Shown here one piece after another: positions 36,820 to 45,685 of a DNA stretch of 64,000 nt (within the stretch, counting starts at the first letter, position 1; the number at the start of each line of letters is the position of its first letter). The stretch covers positions 124,001 to 188,000 of the forward strand of contig NZ_VITH01000008.1 of NCBI RefSeq assembly GCF_007827815.1, written 5' to 3'. The stretch comes from Azospirillum brasilense (lineage in GTDB: Bacteria; Pseudomonadota; Alphaproteobacteria; Azospirillales; Azospirillaceae). The translations under genes were made by a program, and so were the position numbers. Under the pieces are notes generated by a model. The model was not told the origin of the DNA, made no database searches, and was given only the letters and a program-made list of their open reading frames with translations.

Positions 36820-38538
36820 TCACTCCTCCGGATTCTGCAGGCTTTCGGCGATCAGTTCCTTCTTCGACAGCTTGCCGACCGCCGTCTTGGGCAACTCGGT
36901 GCGGAACTCGATCCGCTTGGGCATCTCGATCCGCGAGATCTTGTCGCGCAGGAAATCCTTCAACTCCTCCGCGGTCAGGCTGGCGCCGGGCCGGAGCTGG
37001 ACGAAAGCCTTCGGGCTCTGGCCGCGGTAGTCATCGGGGATGCCGATGACGCAGACGGCGACCACGTCGGGGTGCTGGTAGATGGCCTCCTCGATCACCC
37101 GCGGATAGACGTTGTAGCCGCCGCAGAGGATCAGGTCCTTCAGCCGGTCGAGCAGGAAGACGTAGCCGTCCTCGTCCATCACCCCGACGTCGCCGGTGAA
37201 CAGCCAGCCGCCGACGACGGTGCGCCGGCTTTCCTCATCCTGGTTCCAGTAACCGGCCATGACGTTGGGACCGGACAGCGCGACCTGCCCCTTCTCACCG
37301 GGCGGCAACACGCGGTCGGGATCGTCCAGCGCGCGGATCTGCACCATGATCCCCGGCAGAGGCAGGCCGATGGAGCCCTCCTTGTTGACCCCGGTCAGCG
37401 GGTTGCAGGCGCAGACCGGCGACGCCTCGCTGAGGCCGTAGCCCTCGACCAGCACGCAGCCGGTCGCCTCCTCGAACTGGCGCTTCAACTCCATCGGCAG
37501 CGGCGCCCCGCCCGAGATGCAGTAGCGGATCGACCGCATCGAATAGCGCGCCACGTCCGGATGGCCCAGCAACGCCTTGTACATGGTCGGCACGCCGGGC
37601 AGCAGCGTGGGCTTGCGCCGCGCGATGGTCTTCAGCACCTGCAGCGTGTCGAAGCGCGGCAGCATGACCAGCTCCGCCCCCGCCGCCAGCCCCATGTTCA
37701 GGATCACCGTCATGGCGAAGACGTGGAAGAAGGGCAGGACGGCGAGCATCCGCTCCTCCCCCAGCGCCATGCCGGGGAACCAAGCCTGCACCTGCCGCGC
37801 GTTGGCGACGAGGTTGGCGTGGGTCAGCATCGCCCCCTTGGGCACGCCGGTGGTCCCGCCGGTGTATTGCAGCACCGCCACGTCGCGCCGCGGGTCCAGC
37901 CGCACCGGCGGCATCGCCCCGTCGTTGGCCAGCAGCGCGTCGAAATCCACGTGCCGCCCGTCCTGGGGAATGCTGGCCAGCTCGCTGCGCTTCAGCACGC
38001 GGAACAGCACGCTCTTCACCGGAGAGAGGATGGAGGCCATCCGGCAGACCACCACCGTCTTCAGCCGCGTGCGGTCCAGCATCGCCTCGATGCGCGGGTG
38101 GATCTGCTTCAGATCGAGCGTGACCATGATCTCGGTCCCGGAATCCTTGATCTGATGCTCCAGCTCCCGCTCGACGTAGAGCGGGTTGTAGTTCACCACC
38201 GTGCCGCCGGCCTTCAGGATCGCGAAATAGGCGATCACGTAGGTCGGCGTGTTCGGCAGGCACAGCCCCACCCGAACACCCGGCTTCACCCCCAGCGCCG
38301 CGAAGCCCTTGGCCGCCCGGTTCACCAGCCCCAGCACCTCCGCGTAGCGGTAGCGGCGGCCGAGGAAGTCCAGGCACGGACGGTCGGCGTAACGGCGGGC
38401 GGCCTCCTCGAACAGCTCGGCCAGCGGCGTCACGGCGATCGGCTGGTCCCAGGCGATGCCCTCGGGGTAACGGGCCAGCCAGGGATGGGCCGGCGTGTCG
38501 TCGCCGATGCTGCCCCGGCGCGCAAGATTCTCGGTCAT
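36820..38538 (-). CDS. fadD: long-chain acyl-CoA synthetase
   Basis: Activates fatty acids to acyl-CoA, using ATP. 572 residues in the ANL superfamily: AMP-binding loop LQYTGGTTGVPKGAML, then VEGYGLSEASPV, GWLFTGDVGVMDEDGYVFLLDRLKDLI and the C-terminal catalytic Lys in PKTAVGKLSKKEL. GGGAGGA lies 7 bases before the ATG. It is divergent from the SCP2 gene over a promoter with a MerR-type operator. Confidence 0.95.
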   Translation of the reverse strand: MTENLARRGSIGDDTPAHPWLARYPEGIAWDQPIAVTPLAELFEEAARRYADRPCLDFLGRRYRYAEVLGLVNRAAKGFAALGVKPGVRVGLCLPNTPTYVIAYFAILKAGGTVVNYNPLYVERELEHQIKDSGTEIMVTLDLKQIHPRIEAMLDRTRLKTVVVCRMASILSPVKSVLFRVLKRSELASIPQDGRHVDFDALLANDGAMPPVRLDPRRDVAVLQYTGGTTGVPKGAMLTHANLVANARQVQAWFPGMALGEERMLAVLPFFHVFAMTVILNMGLAAGAELVMLPRFDTLQVLKTIARRKPTLLPGVPTMYKALLGHPDVARYSMRSIRYCISGGAPLPMELKRQFEEATGCVLVEGYGLSEASPVCACNPLTGVNKEGSIGLPLPGIMVQIRALDDPDRVLPPGEKGQVALSGPNVMAGYWNQDEESRRTVVGGWLFTGDVGVMDEDGYVFLLDRLKDLILCGGYNVYPRVIEEAIYQHPDVVAVCVIGIPDDYRGQSPKAFVQLRPGASLTAEELKDFLRDKISRIEMPKRIEFRTELPKTAVGKLSKKELIAESLQNPEE

Positions 38539-38701
38539 CTCCGATCCTCCCGGCTGCGCGGCGGTCAGGACAAGCGACGGCGGTAGGCGGTGCGGGGGGT
38601 TCGGAGTCCGGGCGCGGCGGCGGTCTGCATGGTTTCACTCCCCTCGATTGATTTGATGGTTTCCGGATCGTTGAGGCGCCGGAAACCTTTTGGTTATGAC
38701 G

Positions 38702-38730
38702 TTGACGTAAACGTAAACTCCGCCTACTGT
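38702..38730 (+). promoter_or_regulatory. promoter overlapped by a MerR-type operator (fadD/SCP2 gap)
   Basis: TTGACG (38702-38707) and TACTGT (38725-38730) with 17-bp spacing. The near-palindrome TTGACGTAAACGTAAA (38702-38717; TTnACGTnnACGTnAA) covers the -35 and part of the spacer. The pattern resembles LiuR-type sites described for proteobacterial fatty-acid and branched-chain genes. Confidence 0.6.
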
Positions 38731-38772
38731 CAAGATCCGACGAACACGAATCCAGGGGAGAGAGACGGATCC

Positions 38773-39081
38773 ATGGTTGAGGACATCCTGCGCGAACTCC
38801 AGTCCCGCTCCACCAGCTTCCGCAGCCTGAAGGCCGACGTCCGCTTCGCGCTGGAGGACGGCGAGGCGGTGCGGGTCAACGCCCGCGAGACGCCCGTCGC
38901 CATCGCGCGGGAGGGGGCCGGGGACGACGATCCCGACTGCACCATCCGCATCTCCGCCGAAAATCTGAAGAAGCTGATGGACGGGAGGCTGAACCCGATG
39001 CTGGCATTCACCATGGGCAAGCTGAAGGTGGACGGCTCGATGGGCGTCGCCATGAAGCTGGCGCAGCTTCTCGACGACTGA
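38773..39081 (+). CDS. SCP2 sterol-binding domain protein
   Basis: 102 residues forming one SCP2 lipid-binding domain: TIRISAENLKKLMDGRLNP, AFTMGKLKVDGSMGVAMKL. Probably a fatty-acyl or acyl-CoA carrier in the cytosol. The ATG at 38773 has AGGGGAGAGAGA upstream. Its promoter carries the MerR-type operator, placing it with fadD in one regulated unit. A frame extending back to 38590 runs across the promoter and is rejected. Confidence 0.88.
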   Translation: MVEDILRELQSRSTSFRSLKADVRFALEDGEAVRVNARETPVAIAREGAGDDDPDCTIRISAENLKKLMDGRLNPMLAFTMGKLKVDGSMGVAMKLAQLLDD

Positions 39082-39160
39082 GCGAAGGCAACGGACGGCG
39101 GCACCATAAGCCGCCGCCGCACAACGACCACAAAGGGCGAACACAGGGAGGGAACGATTC

Positions 39161-39793
39161 ATGACGCACGCCCTGCGCGCGGCGCTGGCGACCGCCGGCC
39201 TGCTGCTGTCCACGGCCGCAGCCCACGCCGCCGAGCCGCGCACGCTGACCTACCGGATTTTGATGGGCGACGATCCGGTAGGGTCGGAAACCGTCCGGCT
39301 GGAGCCGCAGGGTGACGTGACCAAGGTCGCGGTCACCGCCTCGACGCGCGTGAAGGTGCTGTTCATCAACTTCCGCTACGACCACAAGCGGGAGGAGGTC
39401 TGGAAAGGCCGGACGCTCGAATCGATGAGCGCCCAGACCGACGATGACGGCACGCCTCACGCCATCCGCATGATGCGGACCGGCGGCGGCTATTCCGTCA
39501 CGGTGGACGGCAAGGTTGACCAAGCCGGCGCCGACGCCCTGCCCCTCACGCTGTGGACACCGGAGGTGCTGAAGCGCCCCACCCTGTTCTCGGTCATCGA
39601 CGGCAAGCCCTACCGCGTGCGCACCGACCTCGTCGGCACCGAGACGCTGACGGTCGGCGGGCGGGCGGTGCCGGCGCAGCATCACCGTATTTCCGGCGAC
39701 GTGGAGCGCGATTTGTGGTTCGACGCGCAGGGCACGCTGCTGAAGACCCGCTTCAAGCGCAGCGGCTACGATGTTACCTACATTCTGGACTGA
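39161..39793 (+). CDS. exported protein, DUF6134-like
   Basis: 210 residues with a Sec signal peptide (ALATAGLLLSTAAAHAAEP, cleavage near residue 24). The mature part is beta-rich: LTYRILMGDDPVGSETVRL, FRYDHKREEVWKGRTLESM, ending TRFKRSGYDVTYILD. This layout matches the DUF6134/DUF3108-like periplasmic family of unknown function. AGGGAGGG precedes the ATG. The next small gene begins 24 bp after its stop. Confidence 0.72.
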   Translation: MTHALRAALATAGLLLSTAAAHAAEPRTLTYRILMGDDPVGSETVRLEPQGDVTKVAVTASTRVKVLFINFRYDHKREEVWKGRTLESMSAQTDDDGTPHAIRMMRTGGGYSVTVDGKVDQAGADALPLTLWTPEVLKRPTLFSVIDGKPYRVRTDLVGTETLTVGGRAVPAQHHRISGDVERDLWFDAQGTLLKTRFKRSGYDVTYILD

Positions 39794-39816
39794 GACGTGT
39801 TCTGCGTGAGGGTGTG

Positions 39817-40101
39817 ATGCCGCTGTTCGTGTTCCCCGACGACCCGTCCTGGAACGAGGAAGCCGACGCCGTGGAGTTTGCGGTGGAGGTCGGGGAGTAT
39901 CACGGGCGGGTGTTCGTCCCGCGCCGCGCCCTGCAAACCCTCGCCGGCCATCTGCCGAAGCCAGACGAGGCGCTTCAGTATGTCTGCCTGAACCGCCCGG
40001 TCTTCGACAAGGCAGTGGAGGCCCGCATCATGGACCGCAAGCTCGACCCGGATGCGAACGTGCATCTGACGGCGCGGGATGTGAGAAGGGTGGCACCGTA
40101 G
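39817..40101 (+). CDS. DUF1488-like small protein
   Basis: 94 residues: PLFVFPDDPSWNEEADAVEF, VFVPRRALQTLAG, then YVCLNRPVFDKAVEARIMDR. The opening with Trp-x-E and the ending with Phe plus a helical tail resembles DUF1488 proteins. A GTG at 39814 directly precedes the ATG; GAGGG is upstream. It lies 24 bp after the exported-protein gene and before a large palindromic repeat. Function unknown. Confidence 0.6.
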   Translation: MPLFVFPDDPSWNEEADAVEFAVEVGEYHGRVFVPRRALQTLAGHLPKPDEALQYVCLNRPVFDKAVEARIMDRKLDPDANVHLTARDVRRVAP

Positions 40102-40110
40102 ACCGTAAGT

Positions 40111-40216
40111 GGTCGCGTCGAGCCCCCACCCAAACCCTCCCCCGCTTCGCAGGGGAGGGCTTTTTCTCCTCCCCCTGCGGAGCGGGGGGAGGCCGGGAGG
40201 GGGGCTCGACACGACC
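40111..40216. repeat. compound REP-like palindrome, copy 2
   Basis: Outer arms GGTCGCGTCGAGCCCCC and the complement ending CTCGACACGACC (one or two mismatches) enclose two inner hairpins. The left hairpin (40121-40160) repeats in inverse orientation the ~40-bp sequence at 5406-5446. The right hairpin is a related variant. It sits between convergent genes. Confidence 0.65.
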
Positions 40217-40226
40217 ACCCCTACCC

Positions 40227-40994
40227 TCAAATGCTGTAATTGTCCGCGATCCCCGACCGCAGCTGCTCAACCTGCTCGCGGAAGCCGCCGCTCTCGCGGC
40301 CCGGCTCGTTGCGGACGTCCTGGACGATGCGCGCCGGGCTGCCGCCCAGCACGATGATGCGGTCGGCGAGATGAACCGCCTCTTCCAGGTCGTGGGTGAC
40401 GAACAGCACGGTCTTGCCCGTCTCGCGGTGGATGCGCAGCAACTCGTCCTGCAGGCCGTGCCGCGTGATGGCGTCGAGCGCGCCGAACGGCTCGTCCATC
40501 AGCAGGATGTCGGGATCGACGGCCAGGGCGCGGGCGATGCCGACGCGCTGGCGCTGGCCGCCCGACAGCTCGTAGGGCCAGCGCCGCCCGTAATCGTCCA
40601 GACGGACGAGGCGCAGCGCCGCGGCCACCCGCTCCTCCCGCTCGGTGGTGGAGATCGGCAGACCCTCCAGCCCGAAGCGGACGTTCTTGGCGACCCGCCG
40701 CCAAGGCAGCAGACGGGCGTCCTGGAAGACGAGGCTGACCGGGCGGTGGCCGGGCTTCTTCGTCTCGTGGATGGTGACGGCACCGGCGCGCGCCGTGTGC
40801 AGCCCGGCGACGACGCGCAGCAGCGTGGATTTGCCGACGCCGGACGGCCCGACGATGGCGACGAAGCTGCCGCGCTCGATGGACAGATCGACGTCCACCA
40901 GGACCGGCGGGGCCTCGGCGCCGTAGCCGATGGCGACGCCCTTCAAATCGATCACAGCGGAGCCGTTCACTTTTGCGCCGTTCACTTTTGCCAC
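40227..40994 (-). CDS. ABC transporter ATPase, sulfonate/taurine/nitrate type
   Basis: ATPase of a NitT/TauT-family importer. Walker A GPSGVGKSTLL, Q-loop VFQDARLLPWRRVAKNV, signature LSGGQRQRVGIARAL, Walker B ILLMDEPFGALD, H-loop VTHDLEEA. It overlaps the permease stop. The start is uncertain among GTGs at 40994, 40985 and 40970, because a 15-bp tandem duplication at the junction repeats the codons AKVNG. Next to sulfur assimilation genes, an organosulfonate substrate is the best guess. Confidence 0.9.
   Translation of the reverse strand: MAKVNGAKVNGSAVIDLKGVAIGYGAEAPPVLVDVDLSIERGSFVAIVGPSGVGKSTLLRVVAGLHTARAGAVTIHETKKPGHRPVSLVFQDARLLPWRRVAKNVRFGLEGLPISTTEREERVAAALRLVRLDDYGRRWPYELSGGQRQRVGIARALAVDPDILLMDEPFGALDAITRHGLQDELLRIHRETGKTVLFVTHDLEEAVHLADRIIVLGGSPARIVQDVRNEPGRESGGFREQVEQLRSGIADNYSI
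40962..40991. repeat. 15-bp perfect tandem duplication at the permease/ATPase junction
   Basis: GCCGTTCACTTTTGC at 40962-40976 is repeated exactly at 40977-40991. The copies cover the permease stop codon and the start region of the ATPase gene. Confidence 0.85.
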
Positions 40995-41746
40995 GCGAGC
41001 ACCCGCTGCTGAACCTGCATGAACAGGAAGTCGCACACCCCGTAGAGCGCCGCGATGGTGACCATGTAGAGCACGACGATGTGCGTGGCGAGCAGGCCGG
41101 AGGCGTCGGACATGCGCGCGCCCAGGCCGGAGATGCCGAACAGCTCCGCCGCCACCACGGTCATCCAGCCCTGCCCCAGCCCGGCGCGCACGCCGGACAG
41201 GATGCCCGGCAGCGCGCCGGGCAGGACGATCTTGAACAGGCGCGGGATCAGCCCGCCCTGCCCGAAGGCGTGCCCGAGTTCAATCAGGTCCTTGTCCACC
41301 CCGCGCACCGCGCTGTAGGTGGCGTAGTAGTTGATCCAGAAGACCGTCAGCGCGATCAGGAAGGTCGCCGCCGACTTGCTGACGCCGAACCAGATGATCG
41401 CGAAAGGAATCCAGGCGATGGACGGGATGGGACGCAGCATGCGCACCACCCAGGCCTGGAAGGCGTCCCAGACGCCCCAGGTCGCCGCCGCCGTGCCGAA
41501 GGTGATGCCCAGGACGGTGCCGAGCGCCAGCCCCGACAGATAGTGCGACAGGCTGGCGAAGACCATCGCCTGCCAGGTGCCGGACCGGAACTCCGCCAGG
41601 AAGGCGCCAGGCACCGCGCTGGGCGACGGCAGCAGCCCGGCGGGCACGACGCCGCTGCGCGCCAGCGCTTCCCAGGCGAGCAGGAAAGCGCCGACACCGA
41701 GCGCCGACAGGGCGATGGAGCTGTGAAGCTTCAGCGGTTGACGCAT
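40982..41746 (-). CDS. ABC transporter permease, SsuC/TauC-like
   Basis: 254 residues with about six membrane helices. The inner membrane loop EAA motif is present as ELGHAFGQGGLIPRLFKIVLPGALPGILSGVRAGLGQGW. LRPIPSIAWIPFAIIWFG matches SsuC/TauC/NrtB permeases. It lies between the binding protein (5-bp gap) and the ATPase (overlap), so the three form one operon. Confidence 0.92.
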   Translation of the reverse strand: MRQPLKLHSSIALSALGVGAFLLAWEALARSGVVPAGLLPSPSAVPGAFLAEFRSGTWQAMVFASLSHYLSGLALGTVLGITFGTAAATWGVWDAFQAWVVRMLRPIPSIAWIPFAIIWFGVSKSAATFLIALTVFWINYYATYSAVRGVDKDLIELGHAFGQGGLIPRLFKIVLPGALPGILSGVRAGLGQGWMTVVAAELFGISGLGARMSDASGLLATHIVVLYMVTIAALYGVCDFLFMQVQQRVLAWQK

Positions 41747-41751
41747 CGCGC

Positions 41752-42798
41752 TTACTTGCCGGCGGCCGCGTCGTAGAAGCGGAAGTCGAAGGCCTCCGCC
41801 ACCGGGATGGTGCCCTCGGCCGAGCCGATCTCCTTGGCGTAGGCCATCATCTGCTCGACCGCCGGGACGACGCCGTGCGGGTCGGCGACGAACTTGGAGC
41901 CCGGCGAGCGGAAGGCGGCCTCCAGCGTGGCCGGCTCCATCAGGCCCTTGCCCAGATACTCGTTGGCGACCTTGGCGGAGCGGGCCGGGTCCTTGGCGAT
42001 CAGGTCGACGGCGCGGATGTGCGCCTTGAGCAGGCGGGTCAGCGCCTCGCCATGTTCCTTGGCGACCGGGCCGCGGACCGCGATGACGGTGCCGGGCTGG
42101 TTGGGGAACATCTCCGCGCCGGTGGCGAGCAGGCCGACGTTCGGGTCGACCTTCTGGGTCACGGTCACCGTCGGCTCACGGATCGTCGCGGCGTCGAGCG
42201 CGCCGGCGAGCAGGGCTTGCTGGGTCTTCTCGATGCCCATGGAGATGATCTCCACGTTCGCCGGATCGGCCTTCACCACCTTGAACAGCCAGTGGCGCAG
42301 CACCGTGTCCGGGACCGAGCCCGGCGGCTGCGTGCCGATCTTGACCTTGCGGCCACTGTCGGCGACGAACTTCGCGATCGAGTCAGCGGTGGCCTTGCCG
42401 CCCAGCGCCTTGGCGAACTCGCCGCGGCTGGCGACGACCATCTCCTCGACCGCCGAGTTGGCGATCACCGACACGTCCGCGCCCTTCGAGCGGGCGACCA
42501 GGACCGGGGCGACGCCGGCGTAGAGCAGGTCGATCTTGCCGGCGGCCATCGCCTGGATCGCATGCGGGCCGGATTCGAACTTGGTCAGCTTCAGGTCGAT
42601 GCCCGCCTCGCGCGCCCAGCCCTCCCCTTCCAGGATGAACAGCGGCGCGGCGGCAAGGATGGGGATGTAGCCGACCTCCAGCTTCACCGGATCGGCGGCG
42701 CGGGCCGCGCCGGGCGTCAGGGCGGTCAGGGACGCGGCGGTCAGGGATGCGACGGCGGCCACAGCCAGCATCGCGGAGCGTCGGGTCAGGGCGGTCAT
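41752..42798 (-). CDS. ABC transporter substrate-binding protein, NitT/TauT family
   Basis: 348 residues with an export signal (LTRRSAMLAVAAVASLTAASLTAL, ending ARAADP; TRRSAM resembles a Tat-like start but lacks a full twin-Arg consensus). The mature protein shows VGYIPILAAAPLFILEGEGWAREAGI, GKIDLLYAGVAPVLVARSKG and IREPTVTVTQKV, as in SsuA/TauA/NrtA proteins. ATG 42798 has GAGGATGG upstream. The ligand is unproven; a sulfonate is likely from the neighbours. Confidence 0.9.
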   Translation of the reverse strand: MTALTRRSAMLAVAAVASLTAASLTALTPGAARAADPVKLEVGYIPILAAAPLFILEGEGWAREAGIDLKLTKFESGPHAIQAMAAGKIDLLYAGVAPVLVARSKGADVSVIANSAVEEMVVASRGEFAKALGGKATADSIAKFVADSGRKVKIGTQPPGSVPDTVLRHWLFKVVKADPANVEIISMGIEKTQQALLAGALDAATIREPTVTVTQKVDPNVGLLATGAEMFPNQPGTVIAVRGPVAKEHGEALTRLLKAHIRAVDLIAKDPARSAKVANEYLGKGLMEPATLEAAFRSPGSKFVADPHGVVPAVEQMMAYAKEIGSAEGTIPVAEAFDFRFYDAAAGK

Positions 42799-42859
42799 GG
42801 TTCCATCCTCGCAGGAAATTGCCCGCCTATTTAGCACATCTCCTATCGGAAGGAAGAGC

Positions 42860-42872
42860 GAATTGCACATTA
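42860..42872. promoter_or_regulatory. GAATTGCACATTA, word shared with the cysH promoter
   Basis: Identical 13-bp sequence occurs at 46455-46467. Here it is 62-74 bp before the binding-protein start, in the same relative strand orientation as at cysH. Candidate site for a common sulfur regulator such as a CysB/Cbl-type protein. Confidence 0.5.
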
Positions 42873-42890
42873 TTGAATGATGAAATGCCC

Positions 42891-42923
42891 GATTTCACAT
42901 AATGCGTCTCGCAATGTGAAATC
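42891..42923. promoter_or_regulatory. inverted repeat GATTTCACAT / ATGTGAAATC, candidate operator
   Basis: Perfect 10-bp arms with a 13-nt spacer, 93-125 bp upstream of the ABC operon. A half-site GTGAAATC also occurs at 46534-46541 in the cysH/siroheme divergent promoter. Confidence 0.5.
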
Positions 42924-42937
42924 CAATCCACCATAGG

Positions 42938-42972
42938 AAAAGCCCCTTCGCGGCGACGCGAAGGGGCTTTTT
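42938..42972 (-). terminator. rho-independent terminator of cysH-cysD-cysNC
   Basis: AAAAGCCCCTTCGCG pairs with CGCGAAGGGGCTTTTT across a GCGA loop, 23 bp after the cysNC stop; T tracts on both strands. Confidence 0.85.
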
Positions 42973-42994
42973 CCCGAACGGACGAGGGAAGCCG

Positions 42995-44869
42995 TTACAC
43001 CCGGTCGCGCTTCAGGGCGTTCCGGCCGAACGCGCCGTCCACATAGTCGAGCAGTTCACCGAGCGCCTCCACCGGGGTGACCGCACCGGTGTCGATGGTC
43101 AGCTCCGCCGCCTCCGGAGCTTCGTAGGGGGCGGACACGCCGGTGAACTCCGGGATCTCCCCGGCGCGCGCCCGGCGGTACAGGCCCTTGGGATCGCGCG
43201 ATTCGCAGGTGGCGAGATCGGCGGCCACATAGACCTCGTGGAAGCGCTCGCCGCCGATGGCCCGCGCCCGCGCCCGGTCGGCCTGGAGCGGCGAGATCAG
43301 CGAGGCGATGACCAGAACGCCGGCGTCCGCGAACAGCTTGGCCGTCTCGGCGACGCGCCGGATGTTCTCCGCCCGGTCCTCCGCCGAGAAGCCGAGCCCG
43401 GCGTTCAGCCCATTGCGCACATTGTCGCCGTCCAGCACGAAGACCTGCCAGCCGCGGTCGAACAGGGCACGCTCCAGCGCCATGGCCAGCGTGGACTTGC
43501 CGGCCCCGGACAGGCCGGTCAGCCAGAGGACGCCGCCCTTGTGGCCGTTGGCGGCGTTGCGCTCGTCCGCCGTGACGGCGTGCGACACCTCGGTCGTGTT
43601 GGCCGAGGCCGCGGGGCCCTCATCCACCTCGACGACGATGCAGCCGCCGACCACGTCGTGACCATCGATCAGCACGCCGCGCCCGGTCCGCGACAGCGCC
43701 GACGCGAGGTCGACGGCGATCGGCGAGCGGGAGCGCAGGACGACCTCGGCCACCTCGTTGCGGTGGACCGCCTTGGCCGGGGTGCTCGACAGGTCCTCGA
43801 TGTCGATGACGGCGGTGATGCTCTCCACCGTCACGCGGTGCTCGCCCGTCGTGATCTTCAGCGTGTAGGTCTTGCCGACCGCCAGCGGCTCCGAGGTCAG
43901 CCAGAAGGCGCGGACGCCCAGCCGGTGGGTGACGTGCGGCGCCCCTTCCTCATGGTGCGCAACGTGGCCGCGCTCGGCGAAGATGCGCTTGTCCAGCGTG
44001 ATGCCGATGCTCTGCCCGGCCTGGGCGGCGACGATGGGCTGGCTGTGGTTCCACCCCTCGATGCTGACCACCGTGGCGGTGGCGCCGGTCGGCGAGAAGC
44101 GCAGCGTGTCGCCGACGCGCAAGCGCCCGCTCTCGATGCGGCCCGCCAGGATGCGGCGGTCGTCGGGCTTGTAGACGTCCTGCAGCGGGAAGCGCAGCGG
44201 CAGTTCGGTCGGCGCCTGCTGCGGACGGAAGGCGTCCAGCGCCTCCACCACGGTCGGCCCCTCGTACCAGGGCGCCTTGTCGGAGCGGCTGACGATGTTG
44301 TCACCGTGGCGCGCCGCGATCGGAATCACCGTGGAGGTGTGCAGGCCGAGTTCCGCCAGATAGGCGCGGATCTCCTGCGAGACCGCCTCGAACCGGTACT
44401 GGTCGAAGTCGACGCGGTCCATCTTGTTGACGGCGACGGCCACTTGGCGCACGCCCAGCAGATGCAGCAGGAAGGCGTGGCGGCGCGACTGCTCCAGCGC
44501 GCCCTCGGCAGCGTCGATCACCAGCAGGGCGGCGTCGGCCTGCGAGGCGCCGGTCACCATGTTCTTCAGGAACTCGGTGTGGCCCGGCGCGTCGATGATG
44601 ACGTAGGGGCGTTGCTCCGTCTTGAAGTGGATCTGCGTGGTGTCGATGGTGATTCCCTGGTCGCGTTCGGCCTGGAGCGCGTCCATCACGAAGGCCCATT
44701 CGAAGGGCATGCCGCGCTTGCGGCTCATCTCGTGGACCTGCTCCACCTTGCCGTCGGGCAGGCTGCCGGTGTCGTTCAGCAGGCGCCCGATCAGCGTCGA
44801 CTTGCCGTGGTCGACATGGCCGACGATGACGATGCGGAGCTGGCCGTTCAATTCGTTCCGGATGTCCAT
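42995..44869 (-). CDS. cysNC: sulfate adenylyltransferase subunit 1 / APS kinase fusion
   Basis: Bifunctional: GTPase subunit of ATP sulfurylase plus adenylylsulfate kinase. 624 residues. The GTPase domain has [23 protein letters not shown] and NKMD, and carries the RGITID-like [10 protein letters not shown]. The kinase domain starts near residue 440 ([18 protein letters not shown], then [17 protein letters not shown] and [18 protein letters not shown]). It is 18 bp after cysD. Known as NodQ in rhizobial nodulation copies, but here it sits with cysH and cysD. Confidence 0.95.
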   Translation of the reverse strand: MDIRNELNGQLRIVIVGHVDHGKSTLIGRLLNDTGSLPDGKVEQVHEMSRKRGMPFEWAFVMDALQAERDQGITIDTTQIHFKTEQRPYVIIDAPGHTEFLKNMVTGASQADAALLVIDAAEGALEQSRRHAFLLHLLGVRQVAVAVNKMDRVDFDQYRFEAVSQEIRAYLAELGLHTSTVIPIAARHGDNIVSRSDKAPWYEGPTVVEALDAFRPQQAPTELPLRFPLQDVYKPDDRRILAGRIESGRLRVGDTLRFSPTGATATVVSIEGWNHSQPIVAAQAGQSIGITLDKRIFAERGHVAHHEEGAPHVTHRLGVRAFWLTSEPLAVGKTYTLKITTGEHRVTVESITAVIDIEDLSSTPAKAVHRNEVAEVVLRSRSPIAVDLASALSRTGRGVLIDGHDVVGGCIVVEVDEGPAASANTTEVSHAVTADERNAANGHKGGVLWLTGLSGAGKSTLAMALERALFDRGWQVFVLDGDNVRNGLNAGLGFSAEDRAENIRRVAETAKLFADAGVLVIASLISPLQADRARARAIGGERFHEVYVAADLATCESRDPKGLYRRARAGEIPEFTGVSAPYEAPEAAELTIDTGAVTPVEALGELLDYVDGAFGRNALKRDRV

Positions 44870-44887
44870 GGTCCCAATCCCCGCTTC

Positions 44888-45685
44888 TTACATGTAGCCC
44901 GAGCTGCGCAGGCGCTCGAAGCTGTCCTCGGCCTCGTTGTCCATGGCGCGGCCGGCGCGCTCCGGAATGCGGGTCACGACCAGTTCGGCGATGATCTCGT
45001 CGATGGTGCCGGCGGTGCTGTCCACCGGGAAGGTGATGTTCTTCTCGCCCAGCGAGCGGTAGCGCTTGCCGTCCTTGGCGAAGTACAGCGGGACGATGGG
45101 AATCCCCTCGCGCTTGGAGTAGCGCCAGATGTCCAGCTCGGTCCAATGCAGCAAGGGGTGAATGCGGACGTGGGTGCCTTCGTCGAACCGGGTCTTGTAA
45201 TGGTCCCAGAACTCCGCCGGTTGGTCCTTCACGTCCCAGTCGCCTTCCAGCGAGCGGGGCGAGAAGACGCGCTCCTTGGCGCGGGTCGCCTGCTCGTCGC
45301 GGCGGATGCCGACCATGATCCCCTGGTACTTGCCGGTGCGCAGGAGGTTCTTCAGCCCCTCCGTCTTGCGGGCGGCGGCGCGGGTCAGCGGCGGCAGGGT
45401 CTGGTCCATGTCCGCTTCCGGCGGGCACGCCTCCACCCGCAGGTCGAGGTCCCACTCCCCGGCGATGCGGTCGCGGAAGTCGTAGACCTCCTGCAGCTCC
45501 ATCGCGGTGTCGAGCTGAACGACCGGGAACGGCACGCGCCCAAAGAACGCCTTGCGGCAGAGCCAGAGCAGGACGTTGCTGTCCTTTCCGATCGACCACA
45601 GCAGAGCCAGCTTGTCGATGCGGTTGTAGGCCTCGCGGAGGATGTAGATGCTCTGGCTCTCAAGGTAATCGAGATCGGCGGTCAT
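44888..45685 (-). CDS. cysD: sulfate adenylyltransferase subunit 2
   Basis: ATP sulfurylase catalytic subunit making APS from sulfate. 265 residues of the PP-loop superfamily. The PP-loop reads LLWSIGKDSNVLLWL, a known variant of SGGKDS. Other motifs: FPVVQLDTAMELQEVYDFRD, GIRRDEQATRAKERVFSPR and HPLLHWTELDIWRY. The start ATG at 45685 overlaps the cysH stop as ATGA; a longer frame from 45724 runs into cysH. Confidence 0.94.
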   Translation of the reverse strand: MTADLDYLESQSIYILREAYNRIDKLALLWSIGKDSNVLLWLCRKAFFGRVPFPVVQLDTAMELQEVYDFRDRIAGEWDLDLRVEACPPEADMDQTLPPLTRAAARKTEGLKNLLRTGKYQGIMVGIRRDEQATRAKERVFSPRSLEGDWDVKDQPAEFWDHYKTRFDEGTHVRIHPLLHWTELDIWRYSKREGIPIVPLYFAKDGKRYRSLGEKNITFPVDSTAGTIDEIIAELVVTRIPERAGRAMDNEAEDSFERLRSSGYM

